Of a stretch of 64,000 bases of DNA, positions 1 to 10,979 are shown one piece after another. Within the stretch, counting starts at the first letter, position 1. Each line of letters starts with the position of its first letter. The stretch covers positions 40,928,663 through 40,992,662 of the forward strand of contig CM076943.1 of assembly GCA_039566865.1 (NCBI GenBank). Direction: 5' to 3'. The DNA comes from Aurelia coerulea (lineage: Eukaryota; Cnidaria; Scyphozoa; Semaeostomeae; Ulmaridae). A model generated the notes under the pieces. It worked only from the letters and a program-made list of their open reading frames with translations. It did not search any database and had not been told where the DNA came from. Made by a program: the position numbers and the translations under genes.

Positions 1-352
1 CCATATGAATTTAATGACCATAGAAATTAATCTAATGACCATATAAATTAATTCAATGACCATATAAATTAATTAATCTAATGACCATATAAATTAATTC
101 AATGACCATATAAATTAATTCATCTAATGACCATATAAATTAATTCAATGACCATAAATCTAATGACCATATAAATTAATTCAATGACCATATAAATTAA
201 TTAATCTAATGACCATATAAATTAATTCATCTAATGACCATATAAATTAATTCATCTAATGACCATATAAATTAATTCAATGACCATATAAATTAATTCA
301 TACACCATATAAATTAATTCATAGACCACATAAATTAATTCATAGACCAAGG
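1..352. repeat. AT-rich tandem satellite, unit ~21-25 bp
   Basis: About sixteen imperfect copies of a unit built on ATGACCATATAAATTAATTC, some extended by ATCTA. Units decay toward the right edge, where ATGACC becomes ATAGACC. The array runs off the left end of the window, so its length is unknown. No coding frame is supported in it. Confidence 0.95.
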
Positions 353-736
353 AAATCGAAAAGCAATTTTGACGGGAATGGCGCCCCATACAAAATCTTT
401 ACCCATCAAATTGAACACAAAAGCATTGATTTTGCATACATTTGAATTCTGTGACAGAACTGTCAAGCAAACTTTTCAAATGAACACAGCTGGTCTTCAA
501 CATTGAGCCAAAAATCCCATTTTAGAGGTAAAGAATGGAAAAAATGAACTGTCCATTTTCGTGCTGTGGAATAAGCTTCTTGCAAAGGCCTAAAACATTC
601 CGATCTTGTAAAAATAACGACGACAAAGACTGGTTTTTGTGACATGAATACGACCACATTCTTCATACTTAGATGCTCACTCTTTATCCTATTAATGGGT
701 TATCCGTAAAACACAAGGTGCAAATGGACAGACAAA
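353..736. other. Unassigned sequence
   Basis: Short frames occur on both strands, but none resembles a known domain and no splice-bounded exon is evident. Confidence 0.5.
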
Positions 737-1151
737 TCCACCTTTTCAAGATAAGAAGCGCGAAAGCGGAAGTATTTTGTTGTATGAGATTTTGCATTTT
801 AAAGGCTAAAATCTTATTCTGCGTACAAAGTTTAGTGTTGAGCCAAATTTTCCCATTCATGTATGTCTTTATTTCCAAATTATGGCAATTTTAAGAATTT
901 AAAGTCATAAGGGCTTTGACCGTGAAATCAAAACTTTGGACAACTTTTGTCCAAACTTCGATTTCCCGGTCAAAGCCCTTATGAATTCAAATTCTTAAAA
1001 TTGCCATAATTTGGAAATAAAGACAGATATGAATTTGAAAATTTGGCTCAACGCTAAACTTTGTACGCAGAATAAGATTTTAGCCTTTAAAATGCAAAAT
1101 CTCAAACAACAAATACTTCCGCTTTCGCGCCTCTTATCTTGAAAAGGTGGA
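737..1151. mobile_element. Near-perfect ~415-bp palindromic (foldback) element
   Basis: Two ~205-bp arms are almost exact reverse complements around a loop of about five bases near 945. The outer ends read TCCACCTTTTCAAGATAAGA on the left and its complement on the right. Mirror-image short frames on the two strands come from the same arms and are not genes. No clear target duplication was found. The arms differ at only a few positions, suggesting a young foldback MITE or an inverted duplication. Confidence 0.85.
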
Positions 1152-1222
1152 TTGGGAGTCTGGTAAAAGGAGGAAAACCCGAGCAAGCTTCAACCATGAC
1201 TTTTCTACAAAGAGAGTAGCTA

Positions 1223-1870
1223 CACGTATATTTTTATAAGAAACTAAGGTACGTGGCTGGTAGGCAGTTTCTTACATTTTTGGGCCATTTTGCTACCAAA
1301 AGTTTCTTACGTGCTTCTTATATTCTTAATACAAACTTATATTCTTATGTTGTAGGGCTTAATCTTTCTCGAGAGTTATAGAAAATGAATTCTTAAGGTT
1401 TGTTTTAGAAGATGTGAAGTGAAGGAGCTGACTTCCAAACTGGCTTGGGAATATACAATTTGAAAAGCAGAGGCTTGATAACGGGCTATGGTCGAAACCT
1501 CGTGCTGATTTCAGTTCGCATCACAGTGCTTATATTTTACTTTATTTACTTGTTTATCATTGTACAATTGCACTACACGCAACAAGAAGATTTTTTGAAG
1601 AGCTATTTTAGCTTTGTCAAGGGCTAATTACTTTAACTACTTTGTAAGATCTCAATGCAAGTAATAACATATTTTGCACTTGGAATAATCTCCAAACAGT
1701 TGCTATGACTTTACAGTGTCAAAACATTTTTGAGTGCGCAAGGAAAATTAAAACTGCGTATTCCAAAAGTTTTGTAGCTTTTTAAATTTAGGTAGGGTTG
1801 TCTCTTAACTTTCAAAAAATTGAGCCTACTGTTTCTTGTAAGCTGTTTCTTATTTAAAAAAAAATACGTG
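1223..1870. mobile_element. MITE family A (TAAGAAAC superfamily), ~648 bp
   Basis: It begins CACGTATATTTTTATAAGAA and ends with the inverted counterpart TTAAAAAAAAATACGTG. GTTTCTTA or its complement recurs near both ends. The interior matches the elements at 21662-22165 and 37685-38052. No transposase is present. TA precedes the left terminus, as in family B, but the right flank is CA, so the duplication is not intact. Confidence 0.8.
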
Positions 1871-1969
1871 CAAATCTAAGCCTTAAAAGGGCAGGATCAT
1901 TGATCCGTATTTTCTTGAGAAGAAAGAGCCCCTGTCTTTGTGTTCATAGCTAAGGTGCTTGTAGCAATA

Positions 1970-2391
1970 CACGTTTTTTTTTTATAAGAAACTTGGATCA
2001 GCACTTAGTACTAAAAGTTTCTTAATTTCGCATGAAAATTTCGGTGTTTTAGTAGTAAAAATTTCTTAATTAGTTTCTTATTTTTTGGGCCTAAAATTGC
2101 GGTATTGTTCGAAGCTGAGCCTTCTTCTCGAGAAAGGGCTTCCATTTTGCATTGACATTGTCATCAAGAAGAAGCCATGCACATCAAGGCAAAAATTTAC
2201 CAATTTTGCAGTTAAAAATCAAGAAAAGACGAATGTACCTTTGTTAGAGAGACATAGAATAAGAGAGACATAAAGAAATAAATTTTTAGAGTTTCTTAAC
2301 TGTTCTTGAGCGTAGTACTAGAGTTTCTTAAATTTTTGGTCATCGTAGTACTAGTTTCTTATAAACCAGTTTCTTATAAAAAAAAAACGTG
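1970..2391. mobile_element. MITE family B, 422 bp, TA target duplication
   Basis: Termini are CACGTTTTTTT and AAAAACGTG, flanked by TA at 1968-1969 and 2392-2393. Near each end, AGTACT alternates with TTTCTTA blocks. Near-identical copies lie at 21242-21659 and 41893-42312, with a diverged one at 41291-41713. The right terminus abuts the FTP-domain exon, so that exon's frame runs into the MITE and stops there. TA duplication points to a Tc1/mariner-like mobiliser (inference). Confidence 0.88.
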
Positions 2392-2777
2392 TACTCCATA
2401 AACTTCGACTTCACGCAAAGCCAAAAATATGTGTCCGTTCATATGAACACTGACGTATCTTCCTTCCATACCAACTGGGCACACGGATTCACTAAATGGG
2501 CGCAAATATGATACTGCTGATACTACACAAGGTGTATTATTGATGCCCCCACTGCTTTTGTCATTACCAACACGAATTGCTATGTAGATACTGGGCCTTG
2601 CTGAAACTCTAAGAATGTGTGCACTTGCTCCCAAATCAACTTGCCACCAAGGATTGGATTGTATTGTCGTCGATGCAATTGTATCCTTTCTATCACCGTC
2701 ATTTGCTTGAAAAGCAGCGTGACCAATGGTGGTGCTTGACTGGGATGCAGGTTTGCGCAATGCCAGGTTTCGTACTT
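2374..2777 (-). CDS. Fucolectin-type (FTP, F5/8C-like) lectin domain exon
   Basis: The frame encodes about 127 residues of a fucolectin/tachylectin-4/pentraxin-1-type domain. It opens NLALRKPASQSST, continues NDGDRKD and NPWWQVDLG, then GRYVSVHM, and closes with EVEVYG. FTP domains are extracellular, fucose- and calcium-binding beta-sandwich lectins. A good acceptor (TTATCTTTTAG) precedes 2777 and gives phase 1, matching the EGF exons upstream. The last domain codon is at 2395. A family B MITE begins three bases later, so the frame ends at a stop at 2374 inside the MITE unless GT at 2394-2393 is a donor. A second MITE lies 37 bp upstream. It could be the 3' exon of the EGF gene, a separate lectin gene or a decaying exon. 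The domain call is firm; whether the gene is intact is not. Confidence 0.8.
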
Positions 2778-2816
2778 CTAAAAGATAAATCGCTAGCGTT
2801 CTAGCTATACTCGCTA

Positions 2817-3211
2817 CAGTAAAAACCCGCACATAAGAACCTAAGATTTTGAAATCAGCCTGTTTAGGTTCTTGTGCAATGAGGCACATCCAGTAACCAG
2901 GGTGTAGGTTCTTAACATAGGGAAATATGTGAATCTAAATCTTAATCATATTTATTTACACTCTTAGCCCTATCCATTTCAACCCAAGCTTACCCAGTCT
3001 ACCCCTGCATGCCTTGCCTATCACAGTTCTGTAAGTAGGATGTTTTGGAGTTCAGGAAAGAGGTTGATTGGTATTTGGTAAACAGATTGCATTATTAAGA
3101 ACCCAGTTAAGATATCAGCCTGAAATGGTTCCTATTTACTGGGTACAAAATTCATTATTTCAGGCTGTAGGTTCTTAATAGATGAGGGTTCTTATGTGCG
3201 GGTTTTTACTG
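2817..3211. mobile_element. MITE, TIR CAGTAAAAACCCGCACATAA, TA duplication
   Basis: The left end CAGTAAAAACCCGCACATAA is mirrored by TTATGTGCGGGTTTTTACTG at the right end. TA flanks both sides (2815-2816, 3212-3213). Inverted similarity extends inward through AAGAACC and CAGCCTG blocks. It lies in the presumed intron just upstream of the FTP exon. Tc1/mariner-like by TA and CAGT termini (inference). Confidence 0.85.
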
Positions 3212-3278
3212 TATACTATAGTAAAAGCAACAAATTCTTTTCTCGCTTCGTTCGTGCTTCAACATTCCTAGCTCTCTA

Positions 3279-3784
3279 AAGGGGCTGTATAGACTGATTA
3301 CGAGTCGAGTTTCGCTCCTCCGCCAAACTGATATACCCCGCTACAACTAGATATATCCAGTTTCAGCGAACTCGGTTTGGTAGGCTGTAGTCTCGTTTTG
3401 GTGAGCGATAACTGGGACTCACTGTCATCAGTCTAGGGGCTGTACGACCCGTCCTCTCTGCGTGACTCTGTGTTTCAAATCATCGAATGCGTTTAGGCTA
3501 AACACTAAACACAACATAGTTAATGGCAATTTTCAAAAGAGAATAGTAATCCAAAGTATCTGCCAAAATCTCAGTAATTGAAACTTTGGTGGAAGATTTG
3601 TTTTATTTTCTAACGCCCAATATTTGAAAGTTTTAATTGATATTAGAAGTCCCATCACATTTCATCAAGAAAACACTGCAATGAATTTTTCGTAGAAGCT
3701 GCGATGAAACTGGCCGCCATTAAAAATCAAAGGCATTAATCACACGCGAGGGTTTTCCCGTTCTTTCCGATTGTGCAGCCCCTT
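3279..3784. mobile_element. MITE, TIR AAGGGGCTG, TA duplication
   Basis: The left terminus AAGGGGCTGTA and right terminus TGCAGCCCCTT are inverted repeats flanked by TA. A further AGGGGCTGTA lies inside near 3432. No coding is seen in the ~506 bp interior. Confidence 0.6.
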
Positions 3785-4130
3785 TAAGGTTACTGTACCC
3801 AGGCGCGGATCAAGGCCGGGTTGACAGGTGTGAATAAAAACAACATAGAAACAACAAACATTTTTGAAATCTGTAAAGCTCAAGAAGCTTCCGGTACTCA
3901 AATGAAGAGAATTTTAGGAAATTTTGCACTCTGGGTCAAATAAAATGACGGTGGGTCGAGTTCGAATCAGTTTGTGAAATAATAATTTTACTTAATCGGT
4001 GTGGCAAGTCTTTTTCCTACGCTATACTTAAATAATATATGGTTTTCAGGATGCGTTGGAATTTCCTGATTCTTAAAATGAGTTTCCAGAAATAAACTTT
4101 CGTCAGTTCTGATATGCCATTTTGTTGGGG

Positions 4131-4866
4131 ATACATGGTACTCCCCGTATTGTTTTTCAGCTTTGTTTTTTGGTCAACTTGACAGCCAATCAGCACGGGG
4201 ACTATGAACGCATGCGCTGTGGACATAATTCAATCATTTAAATATCTGCAGCCGTTGCGAAGAAAGTTGCAGTGACAGCAAGCAGTCGGGGAAGATTCGC
4301 AGCTCGATGTGCGGGAAACTTAGCATATATTTTATCAATTCTTAACTGCAGTTATGTTTGATATATGCCCACAAGAAACTGCAAACAAAGATTTCATGAT
4401 GGACCTTTCTGGAAGCTTTGCACAGAAGTAAATGTTGAACGGCTTTGGTCTTGCGTTGATAAATTGGCCTAGGCAAAACAAGATAGCGCTCCGTGTATGG
4501 AAAGCCCCGTTAAATTTCAAGGAGGCCATTTGAAGCAAACCAAGCAAAGTTAAGTTGGCATATGAATATCATTTCTTAACCAGATAAATACATGCCAAAC
4601 TTCCATGAAACGCTATCGCAAGCGATTCTGATTAAAAACCTTTCACCCATTGTTCTCTCGTCTAAAATTGATTGTTCTGTGGCGGATGTGGTTTCGTTTC
4701 AATGTCTGACTTCCAGTTTCCTTTCAAATGACTAAAAGTTCGTGATGAAAATAGTGGCATTACGTAATCGAATCAGCAAAAATTTACACACTACGCATGC
4801 GTTCATAGTCCCCGAGGGGATATCCACGTCCTCGTCAACTTGAGCTTGCACGTATCCCCAACAAAT
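4131..4866. mobile_element. Inverted-repeat element, ~735 bp
   Basis: TTGTTGGGGATAC at 4131 is mirrored by GTATCCCCAACAA near 4866. Inside these ends, GGGGACTATGAACGCATGCG near 4197 is mirrored near 4795. The central ~560 bp is not inverted and has no recognisable coding. A possible 3-bp ATT duplication is too short to be persuasive. Confidence 0.65.
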
Positions 4867-4977
4867 TAGAATTAACAAGAGGTAGATTATGTATGTTGGT
4901 GTAGTGTAGAGACTAAACCCCGGTTTTGCTGTTACTAGGACCCAGCCCCCTTAGGTCGGGATCTTGAACACAAAGAG

Positions 4978-5582
4978 TTAACCCTATAGTGGTTGGGCTA
5001 TCTGACACGTCCTATTTTGGTTGGGGGGGCAAAAAAGCCCCCCCCCCCTACCTAACTCTTGACTGGAAATAGATAGAGCAACCAGATTTGGTGTACTAAA
5101 AGCCCCAGGCATTTACTTTATGAAAATATAAAGATTAACCTAAAATTAGCCATCATTATTGCTTGCGTCAGCATTTTCCTTTGTGTGGTCAAAAAAGTGT
5201 CAAAATCGGTCAAAATCAGGAAAAATGCGATAAAATTTAATTTGGAGCACAATTTCCATCCAAACATAAAAATTATGATAGAATACATCAAATAACACTA
5301 CCCTGCAAAATATCTTTGCAAAATTTTGCAATTTTGCTACTTTTTTCGCGAAGATTAATATTTCAGAATTGGCGATTTTGACAGAGTCAGTTCCGGAAAA
5401 TTGTCTCCCTCCCCCTCATTTGTCAAAATATTTTTATGAAACTTCTTGAGTCATTGCACAATAAGTATTAGCAAAAAGTCAAAAAATTTCCGGCCATAAT
5501 TGTCATACAGACAGAGTTATGACAAAAAGTCTACTAGGGGGGGGGGGGGCAAATTTGCCCCCCCCAACCAAAATAGGGTTAA
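4978..5582. mobile_element. piggyBac-like non-autonomous element, TTAA-flanked
   Basis: TTAACCCTAT at the left and ATAGGGTTAA at the right give inverted CCCTAT termini with TTAA on both sides, the piggyBac signature. Just inside each end is a long G or C run that can pair into a hairpin. A second copy lies at 60863-61463 and is homologous throughout. No transposase frame is present. Confidence 0.85.
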
Positions 5583-5849
5583 GATGGCGGACATGGCTTC
5601 ATGAATACAAAGTTTAAAGCCTATTTGAAACACTATAGTTGGTTTCCAATTTTCTTTTGCTGGACAGGCGGAACGATAAGTTCGAGGAGACAGATTTATA
5701 AGGAAGTAGGAAATGTAATTGAAAAAGTTGAGGAATCTACAAATATTTCTTTACGTTAATGTTGTGCTTTGTTTTTCTCTGCGTTTTTCGTTGGCACTGG
5801 AACCAAGAATATGGTATCAAATGCACAAGATGCATGTTTTCCCTTTCAG

Positions 5850-6107
5850 AACGTCAGTCATCACGTGATGGCAACTGTTCATACAATGCTTGTTCAGTTG
5901 CATTAATTGGCGATGAAAAGTTGGTGTTGCTGCTTCCTGATGTCTATTGAGTTATTAACCTATATCGAAACTCCAATTTCTATGCAACACATCCTTACAT
6001 AGAAGCCATGTTTGACTCTGGTGAGCTTTCTCCGCCTTCAAAAGTATCAACAATGCGAGGTCAACATGCCTGGAGGATGCATCATCATGGGTTTTCTCAA
6101 AAGGCGA
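5850..6107 (+). pseudogene. OTU-like domain relict, 5' part
   Basis: After a strong acceptor (TTTTCCCTTTCAG, AG at 5848-5849) the frame reads SSRDGNCSYNACSVALIGDE, the DGNC motif of OTU cysteine proteases. It then meets a TGA at 5948 and resumes as NLYRNSNFYATHP. The same order occurs in the OTU-like part of the transposase at 51562-54844 (GNCLFNACSIALMGDE, then ELYKNAQYYALHP). Homology stops where a MITE begins at 6108 and resumes beyond 14040. The stop and the insertions mark it as dead. It could be an old relative of the OTU-hAT transposon or a host OTU/vertnin-like gene. Confidence 0.7.
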
Positions 6108-6109
6108 TA

Positions 6110-6293
6110 CACGTATTTTTTTTTATAAAAAACTGCTTATAAGAAACTCAACTCTCAGATCGCCAAAAAATTAAGAAACTCCAGTACTGGGAAAATGTAA
6201 GTTAAGAAACTAGTTCCTTTGATATAGGAAATCCTTGACATGTTTTTACTTTACTATCACTTGTTTCCTGTATCATATTACTCGTAAGGTACT
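6110..6293. mobile_element. MITE family C, left half
   Basis: It starts CACGTATTTTTTTTTATAAA and carries the family C order of TAAGAAACT and CCAGTACTGG blocks. It breaks off at GTAAGGTACT (6284-6293). The missing half starts with the same ten bases at 13834 and ends at 14039, so one MITE has been split by the LINE between them. Confidence 0.88.
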
Positions 6294-7043
6294 TTTTTTT
6301 TTTTATATATCATCATAAAATATTAAATGTACAAAGCAACGACAACAGTTAAACTAGAATTGAGAAAAGAAAAACAAATTATGTCGTTCGTAGCGAGAAA
6401 GGACACAAAGTCATCGAGTTCTCACTACGAACGACACTTACAACAGTTCAATACTACGACAGTATCTAGTCTAACAAAAAAACAAACAACGTTACAAAAA
6501 TTAAGGTGTTACAGGTGCGTCAAAGAAATATATCTCTGAGTCACCTGTTGGGGTGCGCTGTGATTTGATGGTTTTATTTCTAGCCTAATCGCTGTGTTGA
6601 TTTGATGAAGGAAATGGTCGCTTCCAGAATTATTCTGTTCACAATCACATTTACGTTTGGGCTACCAAATAGTAGTAATTCGCAAATAGTCTTACTATCC
6701 AAACTCTCAATGTCAATGCCAGGAAGGTCCCCGAGCTGACCAAGGAGATCTCTACGCTGCAATTCAAAGAGAGGGCAATGCAGGAGAAAGTGCTCGTTAT
6801 CTTCTTTGCCTGTGCCACAAGCACAGATAGGGTCCAGACATTCAAAATTATGCCTAAATTTGTGTTCATTTAAGGCACTAAAATTCAAACGAAGCTTGGT
6901 CAGAAGTCTAATACCTGCTATATCATGTATATTATAAGTAGGCTTTTGAGCAGGCCTTATGATTCCCAGCAATTTACGCTTGAACTCAGCAATTGATGTA
7001 GAATTTCTAATATCAAGAGTGAGCGAGTTCCATTCAGAAAAGG

Positions 7044-7568
7044 AGCATAGGTTCCAAATCTTTAACTTGGCGTAAAAAGGTGGGTGTAAAATTCAATGAC
7101 CTATTTCTTCTGATTGAATGGCTTGAAAGGAACTTTAGATACTTATCTATAATTCTACCGTTGGACTTTCCAGAAAGTTTGAATATTTTTCAAAATTGCA
7201 GCGTATTCTAAATTTCAGCTCATTTGAGGGTGGGACGTCATCAAATTTCTAAATCATAAACTAGATGATTGACAGACTTTTGCTTGATACCATATTGTAG
7301 GCATTCATAAGCTATGGTTTTCTTCGAAATCACTTCATGTTGCGTCAAACGGTTTAGAAATTACGATGGTTTTAAGGTTTTTTAACAATTTTTCTTGAAT
7401 TCCTGAAAAAGAAAAAAAAAACTCCAACTCTGAAAATATTAAAGATTTCAGAAAAGTCTAACGGTAGAATTATAGGGAAATAGCAAAAGTTTCTTTAAAG
7501 TCATTCAGTACAAAGAAATAAGTCACTCAATTTTACACCAGCCTTTTTAAAGATTTGGAACCTATGCT
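7044..7568. mobile_element. MULE-like foldback element, 9-bp TSD, inside LINE ORF
   Basis: Termini AGCATAGGTTCCAAATCTTT and its complement are flanked by CAGAAAAGG at 7035-7043 and 7569-7577. Inverted similarity extends ~150 bp inward on both sides (ATAATTCTACCGTT recurs). Nine-bp duplication and long TIRs suit Mutator-like elements (inference). It interrupts the LINE between codons reading NTFS and EWNS, and ends the upstream LINE frame with a stop at 7501. Confidence 0.88.
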
Positions 7569-8557
7569 CAGAAAAGGTATTCTGGAAGTAGGTGTTTGAG
7601 AACCGGACAGTCCTACCTATGTTTTGTTCATACAGACGTGCACTTCTGAGGTTGTACATGACTTGACGCTCAGGAGGAATTTCTGCATACAAATACTCAG
7701 GATGGTGTGATTTCTTTAATTTAAAAAAATGGCACAAGCGTCTATACCATCTCCTCTGATAGAGACTTTCCCACCCCAGTTCTTCATACAGCCTTTGCCT
7801 ATTTGTACCTCTCCATGCACCGGTCACCGCCAAGGCAGCCAAATATTGAGTTTGTTCTATCTTACGCGTGAAGCTTTGGAGCATCTCAGGGTCATGCCTG
7901 TGGTAGACAATGTCACCATAATCTAAATGAGGTCTAACATAAAGCTTGTACATTTGATTAAGAACGTCCCTAGAAACATAATTAGAAATATGTCGTATTA
8001 ATCCAATTCCTCGTCTTGCCTTTAAGATAGCTTCCTTTATATGACTCTGGAAATCCAGCTTGGGATCCAGAACCATGCCAAGGTGCTTATGCTCGGCCTT
8101 TTCTGTTACCACATCATTTCCTAACATTAGAGGGGGATGAAAGGGTTTAATTCTTTTTGTGGAGAAGATGAGTTCGACAGTTTTGTCAGCATTAAACTGC
8201 ATTTTCCATTGCCATGCCCACATATTAACTGTCTCTAAATCACTGTTTAGTTCTTCGGCAGTTCTGGCTACATCATTCACAACAGAAAATAGAGATGTGT
8301 CGTCAGCAAAGATCTTAACATCACTCTTTAAGTCATCAACAAGGTCATTTATGTAGACAAGAAAAAACAAGGGTCCTAAAACCGAGCCTTGAGGTACTCC
8401 AGCAGAAATTGTTGCCCATTCTGAGTTTTTCCCATTTAATAGAACACGTTGTTCACGGTTTGCAAGAAAATCGCGAATTAGTGCAAGGACGCTTCCAGAT
8501 ATCCCACTGCATTCAAGTTTATACAGTAAGCCCTCGTGCCAAACTCTGTCAAAGGCC

Positions 8558-8991
8558 CCCGGGGGGGGTACTTGACTAGGGAAGTGACGGGGGTGTACGG
8601 AAAACCTCTCCACACCCTGCACCCTGTCGCATAAAAAATAGGCCAAAAGTATACCCTGTCGCATAAAAATTTTGCCTCTCAAATACAGTGTAGAACGCAA
8701 TTTTTGCTTGTGATACCCTGTCGCATAAAAATTTTGCCTCTCAAATACAGTGTAGAACGCAATTTTTGCTTGTGATACCCTGTCGCATAAAAATTTTGCC
8801 TCTCAAATACAGTGTAGAACGCAATTTTTGCTTGTGATACCCTGTCGCATAATTTTTTTACCTATTATAATACCCTGTCGCATAATTTTCGCTAGAAGAT
8901 GACACCCTGTCGCATAATTTTTACCGCAAAAGGACACCCTGTTGAGCGGCACATCCCGTCAGGTCAAGTATGGGAGTGCCCCCCCCCCGGG
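8558..8991. mobile_element. MITE with CCCGGGGGGG termini, 8-bp TSD, inside LINE RT
   Basis: The 434-bp element is flanked by CAAAGGCC at 8550-8557 and 8992-8999. It begins CCCGGGGGGGGTACTTGAC, ends with the inverted counterpart, and has three head-to-tail ~62-bp repeats plus shorter units, each with ACCCTGTCGCATAA. It sits within the RT motif DLSKAFD. An 8-bp duplication fits hAT or P; the termini match neither well. Confidence 0.88.
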
Positions 8992-10979
8992 CAAAGGCCT
9001 TAGATAGGTCAAGAAAAACAGCCCTTGTTTCTTTACTTGGAATATCGTCAAAGGCGCAATAGATTTTATGACTTATTGCCAACAACTGGTTGACTGTCGA
9101 ATCACCTGGACGGAAACCCGATTGATGTGGTGTTAACAGTCCGTTGTCGCATAGGTGCTCATAAATATAATCATACATCAATTTTTCAAACATTTTTCCA
9201 AATATTGGAAGCAAAGAAATTGGTCGATAGTTCTTTTTGCATTGTCGACTACCCTTTTTGTGTACAGGAACTACATTTGCTTTTTTCCATATTGAAGGAT
9301 ACTTTCCCGTATCAAGGCATTTGTCAAAGATTAGGCACAAGGGCTCGACAATGGAGCAATCACAAATTTTTATCATTGATACTGAGATATCATCACATCC
9401 ATGAGCTTTATTAGTATTTAGGTTACGTATCAACTTAAGAACCTTATCCCTATCGATAACAATGTTTTGCAGCATTTTGTTACAGCGGGGTAGAAAGACT
9501 GGAAGGGTACTCCCAGTTGCTAAAGTGCAGCATTGTTCAACAAAAAAATCGTTGAAAACATTAGCTTTAGCCTGTACATTAGTCACAAAAATTCCGTTCT
9601 CCAATAAAGGCGGAATATTGACTACTTTCTTTTTGTTAATTAATCTGTTCAGAGCCGACCAGTACGCTTTGACACCCTGACCTGGATCAGCCAACTTTCT
9701 GCCTAGACTCAAATAGTAATCCTCTTTGGCGCTAGTAATTAATTTTGAAGTTTCGTTCCGGACAGTTTTAACTAGTGCCCAATCCTCCTGCCTCCTCCCA
9801 CGTTGTACAAATCTTTTGTAAACTCGGTGTTTGCGTATGATTGCTGATTTAAGACCAGGAGTTATCCACGGTGGATCCTTGTCGTCAATCTTAACGACTT
9901 TATTTGGTATATTTTTAGTTATAGTGGATACAAGAATACGAGTGAAACACTCTGTCATTTCATCCGAACTGAGAGCAGTAAATCGAGAAACCCAGTCAAT
10001 TTCTTGAATCTCATCTCTTATCGCTTTGGTATCAGACTTTGAGTAATCCCAGACGGTTCGTTTGTAAGGAGGTGGAGAGGGTATGGTAATATTTAATTTT
10101 CCATCAATTATCTGATGCTGACAGTGTTCATCCAGCGATGGGTGTACCCCGTGTTCAACAAACATATTAGGTTGGTCAGTTATAACGAGGTCAATACATG
10201 ACATGCCTTCACCCCTTATGTTAGTTGGTTCATCAATTAATTGATATAAGTTATTTGATTCAATTAATTCCTCCAGAGCAGTCCCTTCAGGGCTTTCCAT
10301 ATCCTCTGCCCACCATTGAGAGGATCTGCAATTAAAATCTCCAGTCACAATCACTGTGTATGGCCTTTCCCTACGGAGCAGGTCCAGTGTCGTCTGCAGT
10401 CTGTCAACGAAGTTTTCAAATTGCTCACTATTTTGACTGGGGCTACGGTAAACAGCTACAAGAAAGATTTTCTTCCGTGCAATGGTAATTTCAGAAACAA
10501 TGATTTCTTGAAGCAGTTCAAGATCGATCCTACGTTTTATTGGTAGACCCTCCCTGAAGTACAGACATACCCCACCGAGCTTAGTGTTGCTTGGGTGATC
10601 ACTGCGATAAATTTCCCTGCTGAAACCCTCAATGAGGATGTCATCATTGCTAACAGAACTGTCAAGCATTGACTCGGAAACTGCTATAACATCAAATCGA
10701 TGGAGGGAGTTGTAAGCCTCAATCAGTGATATTTTTACCTTGTTCCTTGCACAAATGCTATTCAAATTCCAGTGGAAAAATTTCAAACAATTGTCAATTT
10801 GAGGGCCTGGATTTGACTCAATGTCACCTGACAACATTAGCAGAACTTTTAGCGAAAATGTTTTCCCATAAAGAAGAAAGCTTATGTATTCTATTGTTAG
10901 TATCAAGTGTAGCACACTTTGCAGTAAGTAAATACATCGTTTCCGGTACAGAGGATATTTGATAAGAGCACGCATATTG

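Noticed and set aside
2085..2273. Short frame conserved in three family B MITE copies (also 21355 and 41974)
   Set aside because: It lacks an ATG. Compared with the older copy at 41405-41596 changes fall at all codon positions, so the similarity is simply recent repeat identity.
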